Positions 1 to 8,194 of a stretch of 64,000 nucleotides of DNA are shown here, piece after piece. The stretch comes from Microtetraspora malaysiensis (GTDB taxonomy: Bacteria > Actinomycetota > Actinomycetes > Streptosporangiales > Streptosporangiaceae): NCBI RefSeq assembly GCF_001528665.1, contig NZ_BBYJ01000028.1:1-64000 (forward strand), written 5' to 3'. A model generated the notes under the pieces. It saw nothing but the letters and a program-made list of their open reading frames with translations. It did no database searches and had not been told where the DNA came from. Numbering within the stretch: the stretch's first letter is position 1; each line of letters opens with the position of its first letter. The position numbers and the translations under genes were made by a program.

Positions 1-2
1 AG

Positions 3-16
3 CCCTTCTCGGCAAC
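3..16. repeat. Left terminal inverted repeat of the IS
   Basis: CCCTTCTCGGCAAC, which as its reverse complement pairs with the right end at 969-982 with two mismatches. Confidence 0.7.
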
Positions 17-114
17 AACACATGTGCGGAGTGTGATCGCGAGCGGACATGCGACATGAGTGAAGCCCCTGGTAGGAACAGGTCGACCAAGATCCAGTTC
101 CGCAGAGGCTTCAC

Positions 115-942
115 GTGTCATCCAGTATCACCTACACCGCTGTGCTCGACGTCAACAAGGAGACCGCCGAGTTCCTCGCCCGGCTGCTCAAGGAACACCG
201 CACCCGCCTCGGCACCCGGAAGGACACCCGCGCCCTGGGGCCGTTCAAGCAGGCCATACTCATCCTGCGCTGGTTCGTCGACGGCACCCGGATCGCTCAA
301 CTCGCCCGGGACAACGCCATCTCCGTTCCGACCGCCTACCGCTACCTCCACGAGGGCCTGACCGTGCTCGCCGACCACGCCCCCGACCTGTCCACCGCGC
401 TGGAGCGCGCCGCCCGCGCCGGCTACACGCACCTGAATCTGGACGGCACGGTGGTGCGCACCGACCGCGTAGCCACCCCCGGACCAAACGGCGCGGACCT
501 GTGGTGGTCCGGAAAGCACAAACACCACGGCGGAAACGTGCAGGTCATCTCCGCGCCGGATGGATGGCCCCTGTGGGTCTCCCCGGTCCGGCCTGGTCGC
601 GAACACGACATCACGTGTGCTCGCGCCCACGGACTCCTCGACACCCTCAACCGGCTCGCCGACACCCTCGGCGTTCCCACGCTGACCGACCTCGGCTACG
701 AGAACGCGGGTCCGGGCCTGCGCCATCCGGTCAAGAAGCCCAAGGGCGGCGAACTCGCCGGGGACGCCAAGGCGTTCAACCAACTCATCCGGGGCGTTCA
801 CGGTGTAGCCGAACGAGCGAACGCGCTGCTGAAGGTCACCTTCAAGACTCTGCGCCGGGTCAGCCTCGACCCCGCCGCGATCACCCGGATCGCCCGCGCA
901 GCCCTCGTCCTGCTCCAGGTTGAGCACGGACGCACCGCCTGA
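115..942 (+). CDS. IS5-family DDE transposase
   Basis: This 275-residue protein catalyses cut-and-paste movement of the surrounding element. An N-terminal helix-turn-helix-like part (about residues 45-85) is followed by a DDE_Tnp_4-type catalytic domain. Candidate catalytic acidic residues are the Asp in LDGTVVRTD, the Asp in LTDLGYENAG and the Glu in HGVAERANAL. The length is usual for single-ORF IS5 relatives. The GTG start at 115 was chosen because the protein homology begins there; no strong ribosome binding site is visible. Terminal inverted repeats flank the gene on both sides. There is no sign of frameshift or internal stop, so the copy looks functional. Confidence 0.85.
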   Translation: MSSSITYTAVLDVNKETAEFLARLLKEHRTRLGTRKDTRALGPFKQAILILRWFVDGTRIAQLARDNAISVPTAYRYLHEGLTVLADHAPDLSTALERAARAGYTHLNLDGTVVRTDRVATPGPNGADLWWSGKHKHHGGNVQVISAPDGWPLWVSPVRPGREHDITCARAHGLLDTLNRLADTLGVPTLTDLGYENAGPGLRHPVKKPKGGELAGDAKAFNQLIRGVHGVAERANALLKVTFKTLRRVSLDPAAITRIARAALVLLQVEHGRTA

Positions 943-968
943 ACGGAGATCACAAAGAGTCAGGCGAC

Positions 969-982
969 GTTACCGAGAAAGG
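969..982. repeat. Right terminal inverted repeat of the IS
   Basis: GTTACCGAGAAAGG, the inverted partner of the left end at 3-16. Confidence 0.7.
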
Positions 983-1004
983 TTCAGTAATCGCTATGGC
1001 GCGT

Positions 1005-1040
1005 GACCCGAAACGGTGACGACCTGTTCGACTTCGGGTC
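1005..1040 (-). terminator. Possible terminator hairpin for the methyltransferase
   Basis: GACCCGAA (1005-1012) and TTCGGGTC (1033-1040) form an 8-bp stem with a 20-nt loop directly after the stop of the minus-strand methyltransferase gene. The loop is long and no T-tract follows, so the assignment is weak. Confidence 0.3.
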
Positions 1041-1844
1041 CTAACCCATTATCCGTCCGACGGCGCCGACGAGTTTGATCTTGACTTGCGGGGTGTCCTG
1101 CTCGGGGTGCCATTCCCTGATGTCGACCAGTCCGGGCTCGACGAGATCGAAGCCTTCGAAGAACTTGAGGACTTCTTCGTCGGGCCGGAAAGCCACTTCC
1201 GGGAACCCTGTCTCCTGGCTGATTTTGTGGGAGTGGGCCATGGCGTCGGGCGCGCTGCGTGTCGACAGGTGCGAGATGCCCAGGTAGCTGCCAGGGGCCA
1301 TCCGCTCGCGGAACCGCTGGACGATCCCGAGCGGGTTGTCCTTGTCCTCGATGACGTCGAGCACGCTGAAGATGACCACGCCAACCGGCTCGTTGAAGTC
1401 GATGTGCGCCTGGAGGTCTGGATGATCCAGCACCGCCTCGGGCTGCCGGACGTCCGCCAAGATCGTGGTCAGTCCGGGGCCGATGGACCGCAGCGCATGA
1501 CTGTGTGCGACGACCATCGGGTCGACGTCGACGTAGACCACGTGTGCGGTGGGGTCAACGCTGTGGACTGTGTCATGCACGCTGGGCGGGGTCGTAGGGA
1601 TGCCGCTTCCCAGATCGATGAACTGCCGGATCCCTTGTTCCGCGATGTACCTGACCGCGCGTTTCCCGAAGGCCCGGTTCATCCGGCCGGTCAAAGAGGC
1701 TTCCGGAGCCACGGTGCGGAGCATCTCCACGACCTGACGGTCTACCTCATAGTTGTCCTTTCCGCCCAGGAGATAGTCGTAGGCCCGCGCGACGCTGGGC
1801 GTGGTGGGATCGATGCCGAAGCCCGGCGTGGGATCTCCGCTCAT
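1041..1844 (-). CDS. SAM-dependent methyltransferase, DUF574 family
   Basis: This 267-residue protein belongs to the S-adenosyl methyltransferase family that is abundant in actinomycetes (DUF574, Methyltransf_19). The family signature is clear near the N terminus (PSVARAYDYLLGGKDNYEVDR, about residues 16-36, of which YDYLLGGKDNY is the core). The SAM-binding glycine motif FIDLGSGIPT follows at about residue 75, and an acidic end-of-strand residue lies in YVDVDPMV. The substrate is not known for most members. The gene stands alone next to the IS element and lacks an obvious operon partner. Length is normal, and the ATG start gives the expected N terminus. Confidence 0.85.
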   Translation of the reverse strand: MSGDPTPGFGIDPTTPSVARAYDYLLGGKDNYEVDRQVVEMLRTVAPEASLTGRMNRAFGKRAVRYIAEQGIRQFIDLGSGIPTTPPSVHDTVHSVDPTAHVVYVDVDPMVVAHSHALRSIGPGLTTILADVRQPEAVLDHPDLQAHIDFNEPVGVVIFSVLDVIEDKDNPLGIVQRFRERMAPGSYLGISHLSTRSAPDAMAHSHKISQETGFPEVAFRPDEEVLKFFEGFDLVEPGLVDIREWHPEQDTPQVKIKLVGAVGRIMG

Positions 1845-2105
1845 GAGATCACCCTATAGGCGGTCGATGCGCAGATTTCCGGCTTTGTTCGGTACCTGAG
1901 GTGTGGGCCCCTTACGGTGGCCTCAATAGGGGTGGAACTGATTACTGAAAGCAGCCGCAGCCTCTGACAACCGCTCCGGATATCTCCCGGCATTTCCCCT
2001 CCCGCAGCGAAACCTCATCGGGAGCTGCTCGCAGATCAAGGTGAATTCGCCCTCGACGGTGCCCGAGGTGGGGCATCGTCACGCTGGCCCGGCCACCGAG
2101 CCGGG
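1845..2105. other. Intergenic region without a recognisable gene
   Basis: It lies between the end of a putative lipoprotein gene and the start of the methyltransferase gene, both on the minus strand. It holds the methyltransferase promoter by position; no clear motif was identified. Confidence 0.4.
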
Positions 2106-2723
2106 TCAGCCGCCCGGGCCGACGTGATTGTCCGGGGCCATGTCGCCGTGCGTCGGCAGGTCGCCGCGCTGGACCGGGCTCGGCGGCGGGGAGCCGTCCC
2201 CGGTGGACGTCCCGTCGCCGACGGCGTTCCGCGCCCCCGCCACGGCCGACTTCAACGCGTCACGCGCCACCTCGCCGGGCCGGCCGACCAGCCGGATCAG
2301 GTGGTCGCCCCTGACCGCGACGTACTCGTGCCGCCCGCCGCCGGAGCGGTACCAGCCGGCCTCGTCATGGTCGCACGTCACCGCCGAGCCCGGCTCGGCG
2401 TCGAAGATCGGCGTCTCGGCGCAGACGGCGTCGCCGAACGTGCCCCGGTTGACGCGCAGCTCCACCTGTCTGCCGGGCGGGGAGGTGTAGACGGCGCCGA
2501 ACCCATCCTCCCCGACGACGCCGACGGACTGCTCGGCCAGCTCGAAGCCGGGGATCTCGACCGCGTAGATCAGGTCCGGGGCCGTACCCTGGGCCCGGGC
2601 GCGGTCGATCAGCGCCTGGCTGTACGACGCGCCGGTTCCGCAGGCGGCGGCCGCGAGGAGCCCCAGGGAAAGGACCGCCGTCGCGGCGCCTCGCAGTAAT
2701 CCGTCCGCTTTGCGCTGAATCAC
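2106..2723 (-). CDS. Putative lipoprotein of unknown function
   Basis: This is a 205-residue protein when started at the GTG at 2723, which has GGGAAGAG about 8 nt upstream; a longer reading begins at 2759. The N terminus is a classic lipoprotein signal: basic residues, a hydrophobic run LSLGLLAAA, then the lipobox Cys at about residue 28 (AAACGTG). The mature part has two further Cys (VCAETP and VTCDH) that could form a disulfide. The C-terminal 40 residues are low-complexity, rich in Gly, Ser, Pro and Asp. No family was recognised. It lies 54 bp downstream of the multicopper oxidase gene on the same strand, so it may be part of the same extracytoplasmic redox set. Confidence 0.65.
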   Translation of the reverse strand: MIQRKADGLLRGAATAVLSLGLLAAAACGTGASYSQALIDRARAQGTAPDLIYAVEIPGFELAEQSVGVVGEDGFGAVYTSPPGRQVELRVNRGTFGDAVCAETPIFDAEPGSAVTCDHDEAGWYRSGGGRHEYVAVRGDHLIRLVGRPGEVARDALKSAVAGARNAVGDGTSTGDGSPPPSPVQRGDLPTHGDMAPDNHVGPGG

Positions 2724-2777
2724 CCGATCACTCTTCCCTATGACGGCCGCGTCCGCCACCGGATCCGGGACCGCCGG

Positions 2778-4322
2778 TCAGACCACCTCGATGTCGGCCA
2801 TCATCGCCATGTCCTCGTGTTCGAGGTTGTGGCAGTGCATCATGTAGCGCCCGCGGTGGCCCTCGAACCGGACCAGGACCTCGACCACCTCGTACGGACG
2901 CAGGTCCACGGTGTCCTTCCAGCCCCCGTCGGTGGCCGCGGGCGCCTTGCCGTTGCGGGTCAGCACCTGAAAGTGCGCCATGTGGACGTGCACCGGATGG
3001 TGGAAGTCGCTCGCGAGGCGCCACAGCTCGACGGTCCCGAGGCGGGGCCGCGCCAGCGGGGTGCCCGGCGTGAAGGGCCGTCCGTTGATCGTCCAGGCGC
3101 CGGCCCACTCCCCCGACTTGCGGAAGTCGAAGACCCGGGTGGTGACCGCGTCGGAGCGACGGATCCGCTTGGGACGGGAGAGCCGCGCCGGGATCGCGCT
3201 GTCGTCGGCGGCCTTCCTCGCGACGCGGAAGGCCATCACGTTCCGCGCCGTACCGTCGTCCAGGGTGTTGACCAACGTCACCCGGCTGCCCACGGGATAG
3301 GCGGAGAAGTCGACCACGACGTCGAACCGCTCGGCGGGGGCGATCGTCACGGCGTCGTGCTCCACCGGCGCGGCCAGCAGCCCCGCGTCGCTGCCCACCT
3401 GGACGAACCGGCCGCCGGGCCGCAGCTCCAGACGGTACCGCCGGGCGTTGGAGGCGTTCAGCAGCCGCAGCCGGTAGCGGACCGCGTCCACCTCCAGCTC
3501 CGGCCACGGGGCGCCGTTGACGAGGACGACGTCCCCCTGGACGCCCTCCATGTACGCGTCGTCCACGCCGGCCCGCACCAGCAGGCTCGGGTCGCGCGAG
3601 GGGTAGCGGAACGCGCCGTCCTCGTCGAAGGCGCGGTCGCAGATCATCAGCGGGATGTCGCGGTCGCCCTTCGGGAGCGGCAGCGCGTCGTCCTCGTCGT
3701 CGCGGACCAGCAGGAACCCCGCGAGCCCGCGCCACACCTGCGGGCCGGTGAAGTCCATCCGGTGGTCGTGGTACCAGAGAGTGGCCGCCCGCTGATCCAG
3801 CGGATAGACGTAGTCCCTGGCCCCGGGGTGGAACTTCCACAGATCCGGATCGATCCGCATGCCGGCGTGGTGCCCGCCGACCGGCCGGAACCCGCGCCCG
3901 GCGGCGACCACGAGATCGGTGGGGTAGCCGTCGGAGTCGGCCGGGGTCACCCCGCCGTGGAGGTGGGTGGACGTCGGGACGGGCAGCTCGTTGCGGACCC
4001 GGACGACCGCCTGGTTCCCACGCCGCAGGTCGAGGGTCGGCCCGGGGAAGACGCCGTCAAACCCCCACACCTCCGTCCTCGTCCCCGGGATGATCTCCAC
4101 CTTGGCCGCGCGCTGCGCCAGCTCGTAGTGGCCGGGCCGTACCGGGCGGGCGACCTGGGGGACGGGCAGCGGCCCGGTGAACGGCGCGGGAAGCGGCAGC
4201 GCGCTGGTGAGCGTCCGGCCGGAGGTCTCCCCGCCGAGCCGGCCGCACCCGGCCAGGGCGAGCGCGCCACCGCCGAGGACGCCGAGGAAGCCGCGCCGCG
4301 ACAGCCGGTACGGACGCGTCAT
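2778..4322 (-). CDS. Multicopper oxidase, Tat-exported lipoprotein
   Basis: This 514-residue protein is a three-domain multicopper oxidase (bilirubin oxidase/CotA/laccase type) that would couple oxidation of phenols, bilirubin-like substrates or metal ions to reduction of oxygen to water. It starts with a twin-arginine signal (SRRGFLGV, residues 8-15) followed by a lipobox-like LALAGC, so it is probably exported folded and lipid-anchored. All four copper motifs are present: HLHG (about 120-123), WYHDH (about 184-187), HHPVHVHMAHF near 435-445 and MHCHNLEHEDMAMM near the C terminus. The ATG at 4322 overlaps the stop of the upstream membrane-protein gene (ATGA), which indicates translational coupling. 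Metal specificity cannot be read from the sequence. Confidence 0.9.
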   Translation of the reverse strand: MTRPYRLSRRGFLGVLGGGALALAGCGRLGGETSGRTLTSALPLPAPFTGPLPVPQVARPVRPGHYELAQRAAKVEIIPGTRTEVWGFDGVFPGPTLDLRRGNQAVVRVRNELPVPTSTHLHGGVTPADSDGYPTDLVVAAGRGFRPVGGHHAGMRIDPDLWKFHPGARDYVYPLDQRAATLWYHDHRMDFTGPQVWRGLAGFLLVRDDEDDALPLPKGDRDIPLMICDRAFDEDGAFRYPSRDPSLLVRAGVDDAYMEGVQGDVVLVNGAPWPELEVDAVRYRLRLLNASNARRYRLELRPGGRFVQVGSDAGLLAAPVEHDAVTIAPAERFDVVVDFSAYPVGSRVTLVNTLDDGTARNVMAFRVARKAADDSAIPARLSRPKRIRRSDAVTTRVFDFRKSGEWAGAWTINGRPFTPGTPLARPRLGTVELWRLASDFHHPVHVHMAHFQVLTRNGKAPAATDGGWKDTVDLRPYEVVEVLVRFEGHRGRYMMHCHNLEHEDMAMMADIEVV

Positions 4323-4762
4323 GCCGCGACCCCCCGCGCGCGGGGCCGCAGGCTCCGCCAGGTCCAGACGGCCAGTACGGCGGAGCCGCCGAAGATCGTC
4401 ATGCCGAGCGGGAAGTGTCCCGCCAGCACGCGGCTCTGGCCGAGCCCGATCTGCGCCGTCTCCAGGACGATCAGCGCCACGCTCGCCCACGCCGGGCCCC
4501 GCGGCCCCCGTCCGGGGCGCCACAGCAGGATCGCGGCGACGAGCTGGAGGTACAGCAGGGCGTGCGTTACCCCGGCGTTGTCGCGGTGCAGGGTCAGCAT
4601 GTCCACGTCGCCGGTGACGAACAGCCCGGCCAGGGCGGCCTGGCCGAGCACACCGGCAAGGTGCCCGGTGGCGGCGATCCGCAGCGACCAGACGATCCAG
4701 CCGGGAGCTCCGGCCCGGACGGCGCGCGCCGGTCGATCGGCCACGGAGGAGGGAGCGTTCAT
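4319..4762 (-). CDS. Small multi-spanning membrane protein coupled to the multicopper oxidase
   Basis: This is a protein of 147 residues from the ATG at 4762 (an ATG at 4771 is also possible; GGAAG lies upstream of both). Hydrophobic stretches suggest four membrane segments: WIVWSLRIAATGHLAGVLGQ, HALLYLQLVAAILL, SVALIVLETAQIGLG and MTIFGGSAVLAVWTW. Its stop codon overlaps the start of the multicopper oxidase gene by 4 nt, so the two are made together. A role in anchoring or electron supply for the oxidase is an inference from context only. No named family was recognised with certainty. Confidence 0.65.
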   Translation of the reverse strand: MNAPSSVADRPARAVRAGAPGWIVWSLRIAATGHLAGVLGQAALAGLFVTGDVDMLTLHRDNAGVTHALLYLQLVAAILLWRPGRGPRGPAWASVALIVLETAQIGLGQSRVLAGHFPLGMTIFGGSAVLAVWTWRSLRPRARGVAA

Positions 4763-5353
4763 GCCGATCATGCTTCCGCCTCGGCGGCGCAAGATCGTCC
4801 TCCTTGAGATGGCTGTTCGCCGTACGCCGCAAGCAGTAAGCCGCGCCTTCCCGCGCCTGGCGCGTACCACCTGAGATGTACGCGCGCTCTCCGTCCCGCG
4901 GAGGACGGCGCGCCGAAGCGGAGGAGTCTAGGGTGGCGCGGGTGGACGCCCGCAAGACCGACGCGCTGATCGCGTTCGAGTCGGGGCTGGTCACCCCGGG
5001 CGAGGGCCGTCCGTCGCGTGCCTGAGGGGACGGCGACGGCGCCGGTCAGTGGGAGGGCCACGGCCGCCGAGACGGCCGTCAGCGGGAACAGCATCGGGGC
5101 TCCTTACAGTCACGTGTGGAGCCCGGCCCGCTGGCCGTCCTCCACTCGGTGAACCCAGTCAACCGCCGCAGAGTGAGACGGAACATGGTCGAGCTGCTCT
5201 AATCCATGTTTGATCGTCTACCGCCTTCACACGGGTGCGCGGCGTCAGCCCCCGGGAGTGCCGCAGGAGGACCGCGCCGTCGCGACCCTCGGAGGGCGTC
5301 AAGCCCCGGGTTAACGCGGACATCAGGGACGAATCAGGCGGGCGGCACCGCGC
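4763..5353. other. Gene-poor stretch with debris-like reading frames
   Basis: No intact gene is supported. On the plus strand, 4933-5025 encodes a 30-residue frame containing DALIAFESG, a phrase found in small actinophage-type proteins, and stops early. On the minus strand, a frame starting at 5094 after an AAGGAG site gives a signal-peptide-like start (MLFPLTAVSAAVALPLTG) but then loses coding character. Both look like remnants. Confidence 0.4.
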
Positions 5354-5511
5354 CACCGCTTCTGGGAGGGGCTGTTCGTCAAGCGGGACGCGAACAACCT
5401 GCTCGCCATGCTGCGGACCTGGCAGAACGCCGACGTGGGCCGAGCCCCGGGGGTCGGCGGCACGGAGGAGGCGATGGCCGCTTTCATGTCACGACGGCGT
5501 GCCGCTCCGCC
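5354..5511 (+). pseudogene. Fragment of an alpha/beta hydrolase (homoserine acetyltransferase-like)
   Basis: The frame starting at 5354 reads HRFWEGLFVKRDANNLLAML followed by RTWQNADVGRAPG and GGTEEAMAAF. This matches an internal piece of actinobacterial alpha/beta hydrolases in which a W-Q-x-x-D-V segment precedes the catalytic Asp region. No start codon, nucleophile elbow or C-terminal His region is present, so it is a remnant. The frame then runs into the 3' end of the convergent SnoaL-like gene. Confidence 0.5.
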
Positions 5512-5571
5512 ACTAGATCGTGATCAGCCAAGACGAGCGTCCTCAAACGCGAGAGTTCCGATCGTTGATCT

Positions 5572-6015
5572 TCAGTTGTTGTAGAAGGCCCGTCCGGTTC
5601 TTCCGCCGGAGACTGACCAAACCTCGGTGATGAGGCCGTCTTCGATGCGAAGCATGTCGATCCCGCTGATGCGTAGGTCACGCCCGGTCTCGTCGGTGAA
5701 GCGCGCCAAATAGGGCTGGGCGATCTTGCCGCGAGCGACGCCGTCAGCGAGGTGGACATCTGCAACGGCCTCGCCGTCGGGGGTGAAGTGCAGTCCGGGA
5801 CGGGCCGCCCGGAACTGGGCGATCATCTTGGCCAGCTGTGCGGGGTGCCGGATGTGGTCGAAGGCGTCCGTGCCCGGCTGGGCGTAACGGAGCCGGAACC
5901 GCGGCGCCATGATCCGATCGGCGAGGCTCAGCTCGCCGTTCCATAGCGCGGACCACATTTCGAAGATGCGGACGTTGAACTCCTCGATGTCAATGGCCTG
6001 GGCGTCGGCGCTCAT
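5572..6015 (-). CDS. SnoaL-like / NTF2-fold protein
   Basis: This is a 147-residue protein of the NTF2-like superfamily (SnoaL-like or ketosteroid-isomerase-like). The family pattern is clear: an N-terminal helix (EEFNVRIFEMWSALWNGEL), RIMAPRFRLRYAQPG, a central LHFTPDGEAVADV and a C-terminal GIDMLRIEDGLITEVWSVSGG. Members are small-molecule isomerases, cyclases or hydrolases, or simple ligand-binding proteins; the substrate cannot be predicted. The gene is divergent from a PadR regulator and separated by only 86 bp that hold an inverted repeat, so it is the likely target of that regulator. Confidence 0.8.
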   Translation of the reverse strand: MSADAQAIDIEEFNVRIFEMWSALWNGELSLADRIMAPRFRLRYAQPGTDAFDHIRHPAQLAKMIAQFRAARPGLHFTPDGEAVADVHLADGVARGKIAQPYLARFTDETGRDLRISGIDMLRIEDGLITEVWSVSGGRTGRAFYNN

Positions 6016-6024
6016 CGCACTCCA

Positions 6025-6063
6025 ATAGTATCATTGATACGGTATCGATGGGATGGATACTAT
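6025..6063. promoter_or_regulatory. Operator-like inverted repeats between SnoaL and PadR genes
   Basis: ATAGTATC (6025-6032) and GATACTAT (6056-6063) form an exact 8-bp inverted repeat. Nested inside is GTATCATTGATAC (6028-6040), a palindrome of two 6-nt arms around one T. The AT-rich motifs stand out in this GC-rich DNA and sit between two divergent genes, one of which is a PadR repressor. They are the likely binding site for autoregulation and control of the SnoaL gene. Confidence 0.6.
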
Positions 6064-6101
6064 GCTCTCAATGAGACGATGTCAATGGAAGGATGTCGAA
6101 G

Positions 6102-6665
6102 GTGACGGAGTGCACCCCGCCCGAGTGCGTGGTGCTCGGGCTGATCGCGCGCCACGGCGCGATGACGCCGTACGAGCTGAAGGCCAGGGTGCAGGAGTCG
6201 GTCGACTATTTCTGGCCAATCCCGCACGCGCAGCTCTACCGGATCCCGGCGCGGCTGGCCGAACTCGGCCTGCTACAGGAGGAGACCGAACGCACCGGCC
6301 GCCGTCGCCGTGTCTTCCACCTCACCGCCGCCGGCCGCACCGCGCTGAAACAATGGCTGGCCGACCCGCACGCCCCCGAGCCGGAGACCCGCGATCCGGC
6401 GCAGCTCAAGCTCTTCTTCGCCGACCTGGGCGACGCCGGCGACGTGGTGGCTCTCGCCAGGGAGCAGGCGGCGCAGCACCGCTACTGGCTCGAGCTCTAC
6501 CGCTCACGGCACGCCGAGTTGAACCTTTCCGACAAGGTGGGCCTGGTGTCGCGGGCCCGCATCCTCAAGCTCGCAATCCTGCACGAGCAGGCATACGTGG
6601 ACTTCTGGGAGTCCCTCTCCACCGACCCCGACCCCGACCCCCTCGACCCGGCAGGCACCAACTGA
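6102..6665 (+). CDS. PadR-family transcriptional regulator
   Basis: This protein of about 187 residues has a PadR winged helix-turn-helix: CVVLGLIARHGAMTPYELK, HAQLYRIPARLAELGLL and a wing containing RRRRVFHLTAAGRTAL, followed by the C-terminal helical dimerisation part (Vir-like), ending in an Asp-Pro-rich tail DPDPDPLDP. The GTG at 6102 is preferred because GGAAGG lies 9 nt upstream; the ATG at 6093 has this site directly against it. The gene is divergent from a SnoaL-like gene across an inverted-repeat operator. PadR proteins are usually ligand-released repressors of the adjacent gene. Confidence 0.85.
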   Translation: MTECTPPECVVLGLIARHGAMTPYELKARVQESVDYFWPIPHAQLYRIPARLAELGLLQEETERTGRRRRVFHLTAAGRTALKQWLADPHAPEPETRDPAQLKLFFADLGDAGDVVALAREQAAQHRYWLELYRSRHAELNLSDKVGLVSRARILKLAILHEQAYVDFWESLSTDPDPDPLDPAGTN

Positions 6666-6807
6666 GCAAGGCCTGACCCGAGACCATGCGGAGCCAGTCG
6701 AGAACCACAGGCAGAGGTTAAAAGACAAGGCCACACGATCAGCCAAAAGTCGAACGCGAATTCGATTTATAGCGAATCGTCTACCTTTACCCTGCCCCGC
6801 AGGGAGC

Positions 6808-6845
6808 CCGGGGCCTCCTCCGCCTGAAGGCGGAGGAGGCCCCGG
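6808..6845 (+). terminator. Strong GC-rich hairpin, likely terminator
   Basis: CCGGGGCCTCCTCCGCC (6808-6824) and its exact reverse complement (6829-6845) give a perfect 17-bp stem with a TGAA loop, about 145 bp after the padR stop. Only a short T run follows (GGTTTCC). Its symmetry means it could stop transcription from either side. Confidence 0.7.
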
Positions 6846-6956
6846 AGGTTTCCGATCAAGGTGTATGCCGCCACCTTCCGGCCGCACGAGGGCGGGCTTC
6901 ACGGCATGACCGGACATTTGGCTTGAATAATGACAAAGATTCGGTAGCTTACCCAG

Positions 6957-7889
6957 ATGATCTCCTATCGCCCTACCGTCCCCGCCGATCTCGACCGCGT
7001 GACCGCGTGGATCGTGACCGAGCCCGTCGGCTGGATCCCCGCCGACCGTTACCTCGCAGAGCTGGCCGAGAACATGTACCGGCCGGAATGGACGTGGATC
7101 GCCGAGGTTGACGGCCGGGTCGTGGGACGGGCGCTGTGGTGGGGGCCGAGGGACAGCGCGCACCCGGTCGCGCTCGACTGCCTTGACGTGGATTCCGCCA
7201 TGGGTGACCGCGCCGCCATCGCCGCCGAGCTGATCAGGGCCGCGCTGGCCGGATTCCCGCAGCCGGTGCAGTACGCGATCAAGGCGGCCGGCGGCTGGCG
7301 CGACGATCCGGCCACCTCGATGGCCGTGAGATGGCGGCGGGCGGCAGCGCACGCGGCGGGCCTCACCCGGGAAGTGGAGCGGCTGCAGTTCGAGTGGGCA
7401 CCCGTCGACGGCGTGCCCTCCGCGGGCGGCAGGCTGCGGTTCGCCGAGGCATCCGACGAGGAGTTCCTGACCGTATTCGCGAGAATCGCCGAGGGCAGCC
7501 TGGACGCCCAGACCCGTGCGAGCCTGGCGGCCAAGGGCGTGGACGCGACCGCGCGCGAAGAGATGGACTTCTATCTCAACGCGCCGGGCAAGCGGGAGTG
7601 GTGGCGGATCGCCTATACGCACGAGGGCGAGGTGGCGGGCATGGCGATCCCCTCGGCGACGCCGTACAACGTGAACGTCGGGTATCTCGGGGTGGTCCCG
7701 GAGTTCCGGGGGCGCGGCTACGTGGACGAGGTGCTCGCCGAGATCACCCGCATCCACGCGGCCAACGGAGAGCCGCGCATCACCGCCACCACCGACGTGG
7801 GCAACGCGCCGATGGCGGCCGCGTTCGGGCGCGCCGGATACCGCAACACGGAGATCCGGATCAACCTGTCCAACGACCTCCCACTCTAA
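6957..7889 (+). CDS. GNAT-family N-acetyltransferase
   Basis: This 310-residue protein has two acetyltransferase-like halves. The C-terminal half carries the acetyl-CoA binding signature VNVGYLGVVPEFRGRGYVDE (about residues 238-257, the R-G-x-G-x motif) and the following NAPMAAAFGRAGYR typical of motif B. The N-terminal half (about 1-110) resembles a degenerate GNAT repeat. The substrate is unknown. The gene is monocistronic: a strong hairpin lies upstream and a gene-poor region downstream. Confidence 0.8.
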   Translation: MISYRPTVPADLDRVTAWIVTEPVGWIPADRYLAELAENMYRPEWTWIAEVDGRVVGRALWWGPRDSAHPVALDCLDVDSAMGDRAAIAAELIRAALAGFPQPVQYAIKAAGGWRDDPATSMAVRWRRAAAHAAGLTREVERLQFEWAPVDGVPSAGGRLRFAEASDEEFLTVFARIAEGSLDAQTRASLAAKGVDATAREEMDFYLNAPGKREWWRIAYTHEGEVAGMAIPSATPYNVNVGYLGVVPEFRGRGYVDEVLAEITRIHAANGEPRITATTDVGNAPMAAAFGRAGYRNTEIRINLSNDLPL

Positions 7890-7911
7890 GGGCTGCTTCA
7901 GATCACCAGCG

Positions 7912-8150
7912 CGGCCAGGCCGTACCGCTTGCTCGGCGAACAGCCGGTCGGTGGCGCGCAGGACCAGGTCGAGGTCAGCCTCGACGGCGGCGACCAGGGC
8001 GACCAGCCGAGCAGGGGCGGACAACGCGGCCACCCGATCACCGAAGAGCCGGGCGCCACCGGGCAGCGGGTCGGGCAGCGATTCGCGCCCGGCGAGCTGC
8101 GCGCGTGTCAGGCGAGCGGCGATCTCGCGCGGAGATTGTCAGGGGCGGCC
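7912..8150 (-). pseudogene. Possible minus-strand gene remnant
   Basis: The minus strand of this gap has one frame with good coding character (for example EIAARLTRAQLAGRESLPDP and later LVALVAAVEADLDLVLRATD) but no start codon in a sensible place, and it runs out into antisense of the GNAT gene. It reads like the tail of a degraded gene of unknown family. Support is weak. Confidence 0.3.
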
Positions 8151-8194
8151 GCTACGATCACGCCCGACCGCTTTCCCGACACCGGAGGATCGAC

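Larger units (their letters stand above)
1..984 (+). mobile_element. IS5-like insertion sequence
   Basis: A single DDE transposase gene lies between two imperfect terminal inverted repeats. The left end has CCCTTCTCGGCAAC at 3-16 and the right end has GTTACCGAGAAAGG at 969-982; the inverted left end matches the right end at 12 of 14 positions. The outer left boundary is at or just before the window edge, so the full left end and any target-site duplication cannot be seen. The gene is intact and the element may be active. Confidence 0.8.

Noticed and set aside
2817..4874. A 685-codon plus-strand open frame opposite the multicopper oxidase gene
   Set aside because: Antisense shadow; copper motifs and Tat signal are in the minus frame.
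4768..5094. A 108-residue minus-strand gene with a good AAGGAG site
   Set aside because: After a signal-like start the sequence loses coding character and overlaps the 5' region of the membrane-protein gene; treated as a remnant.
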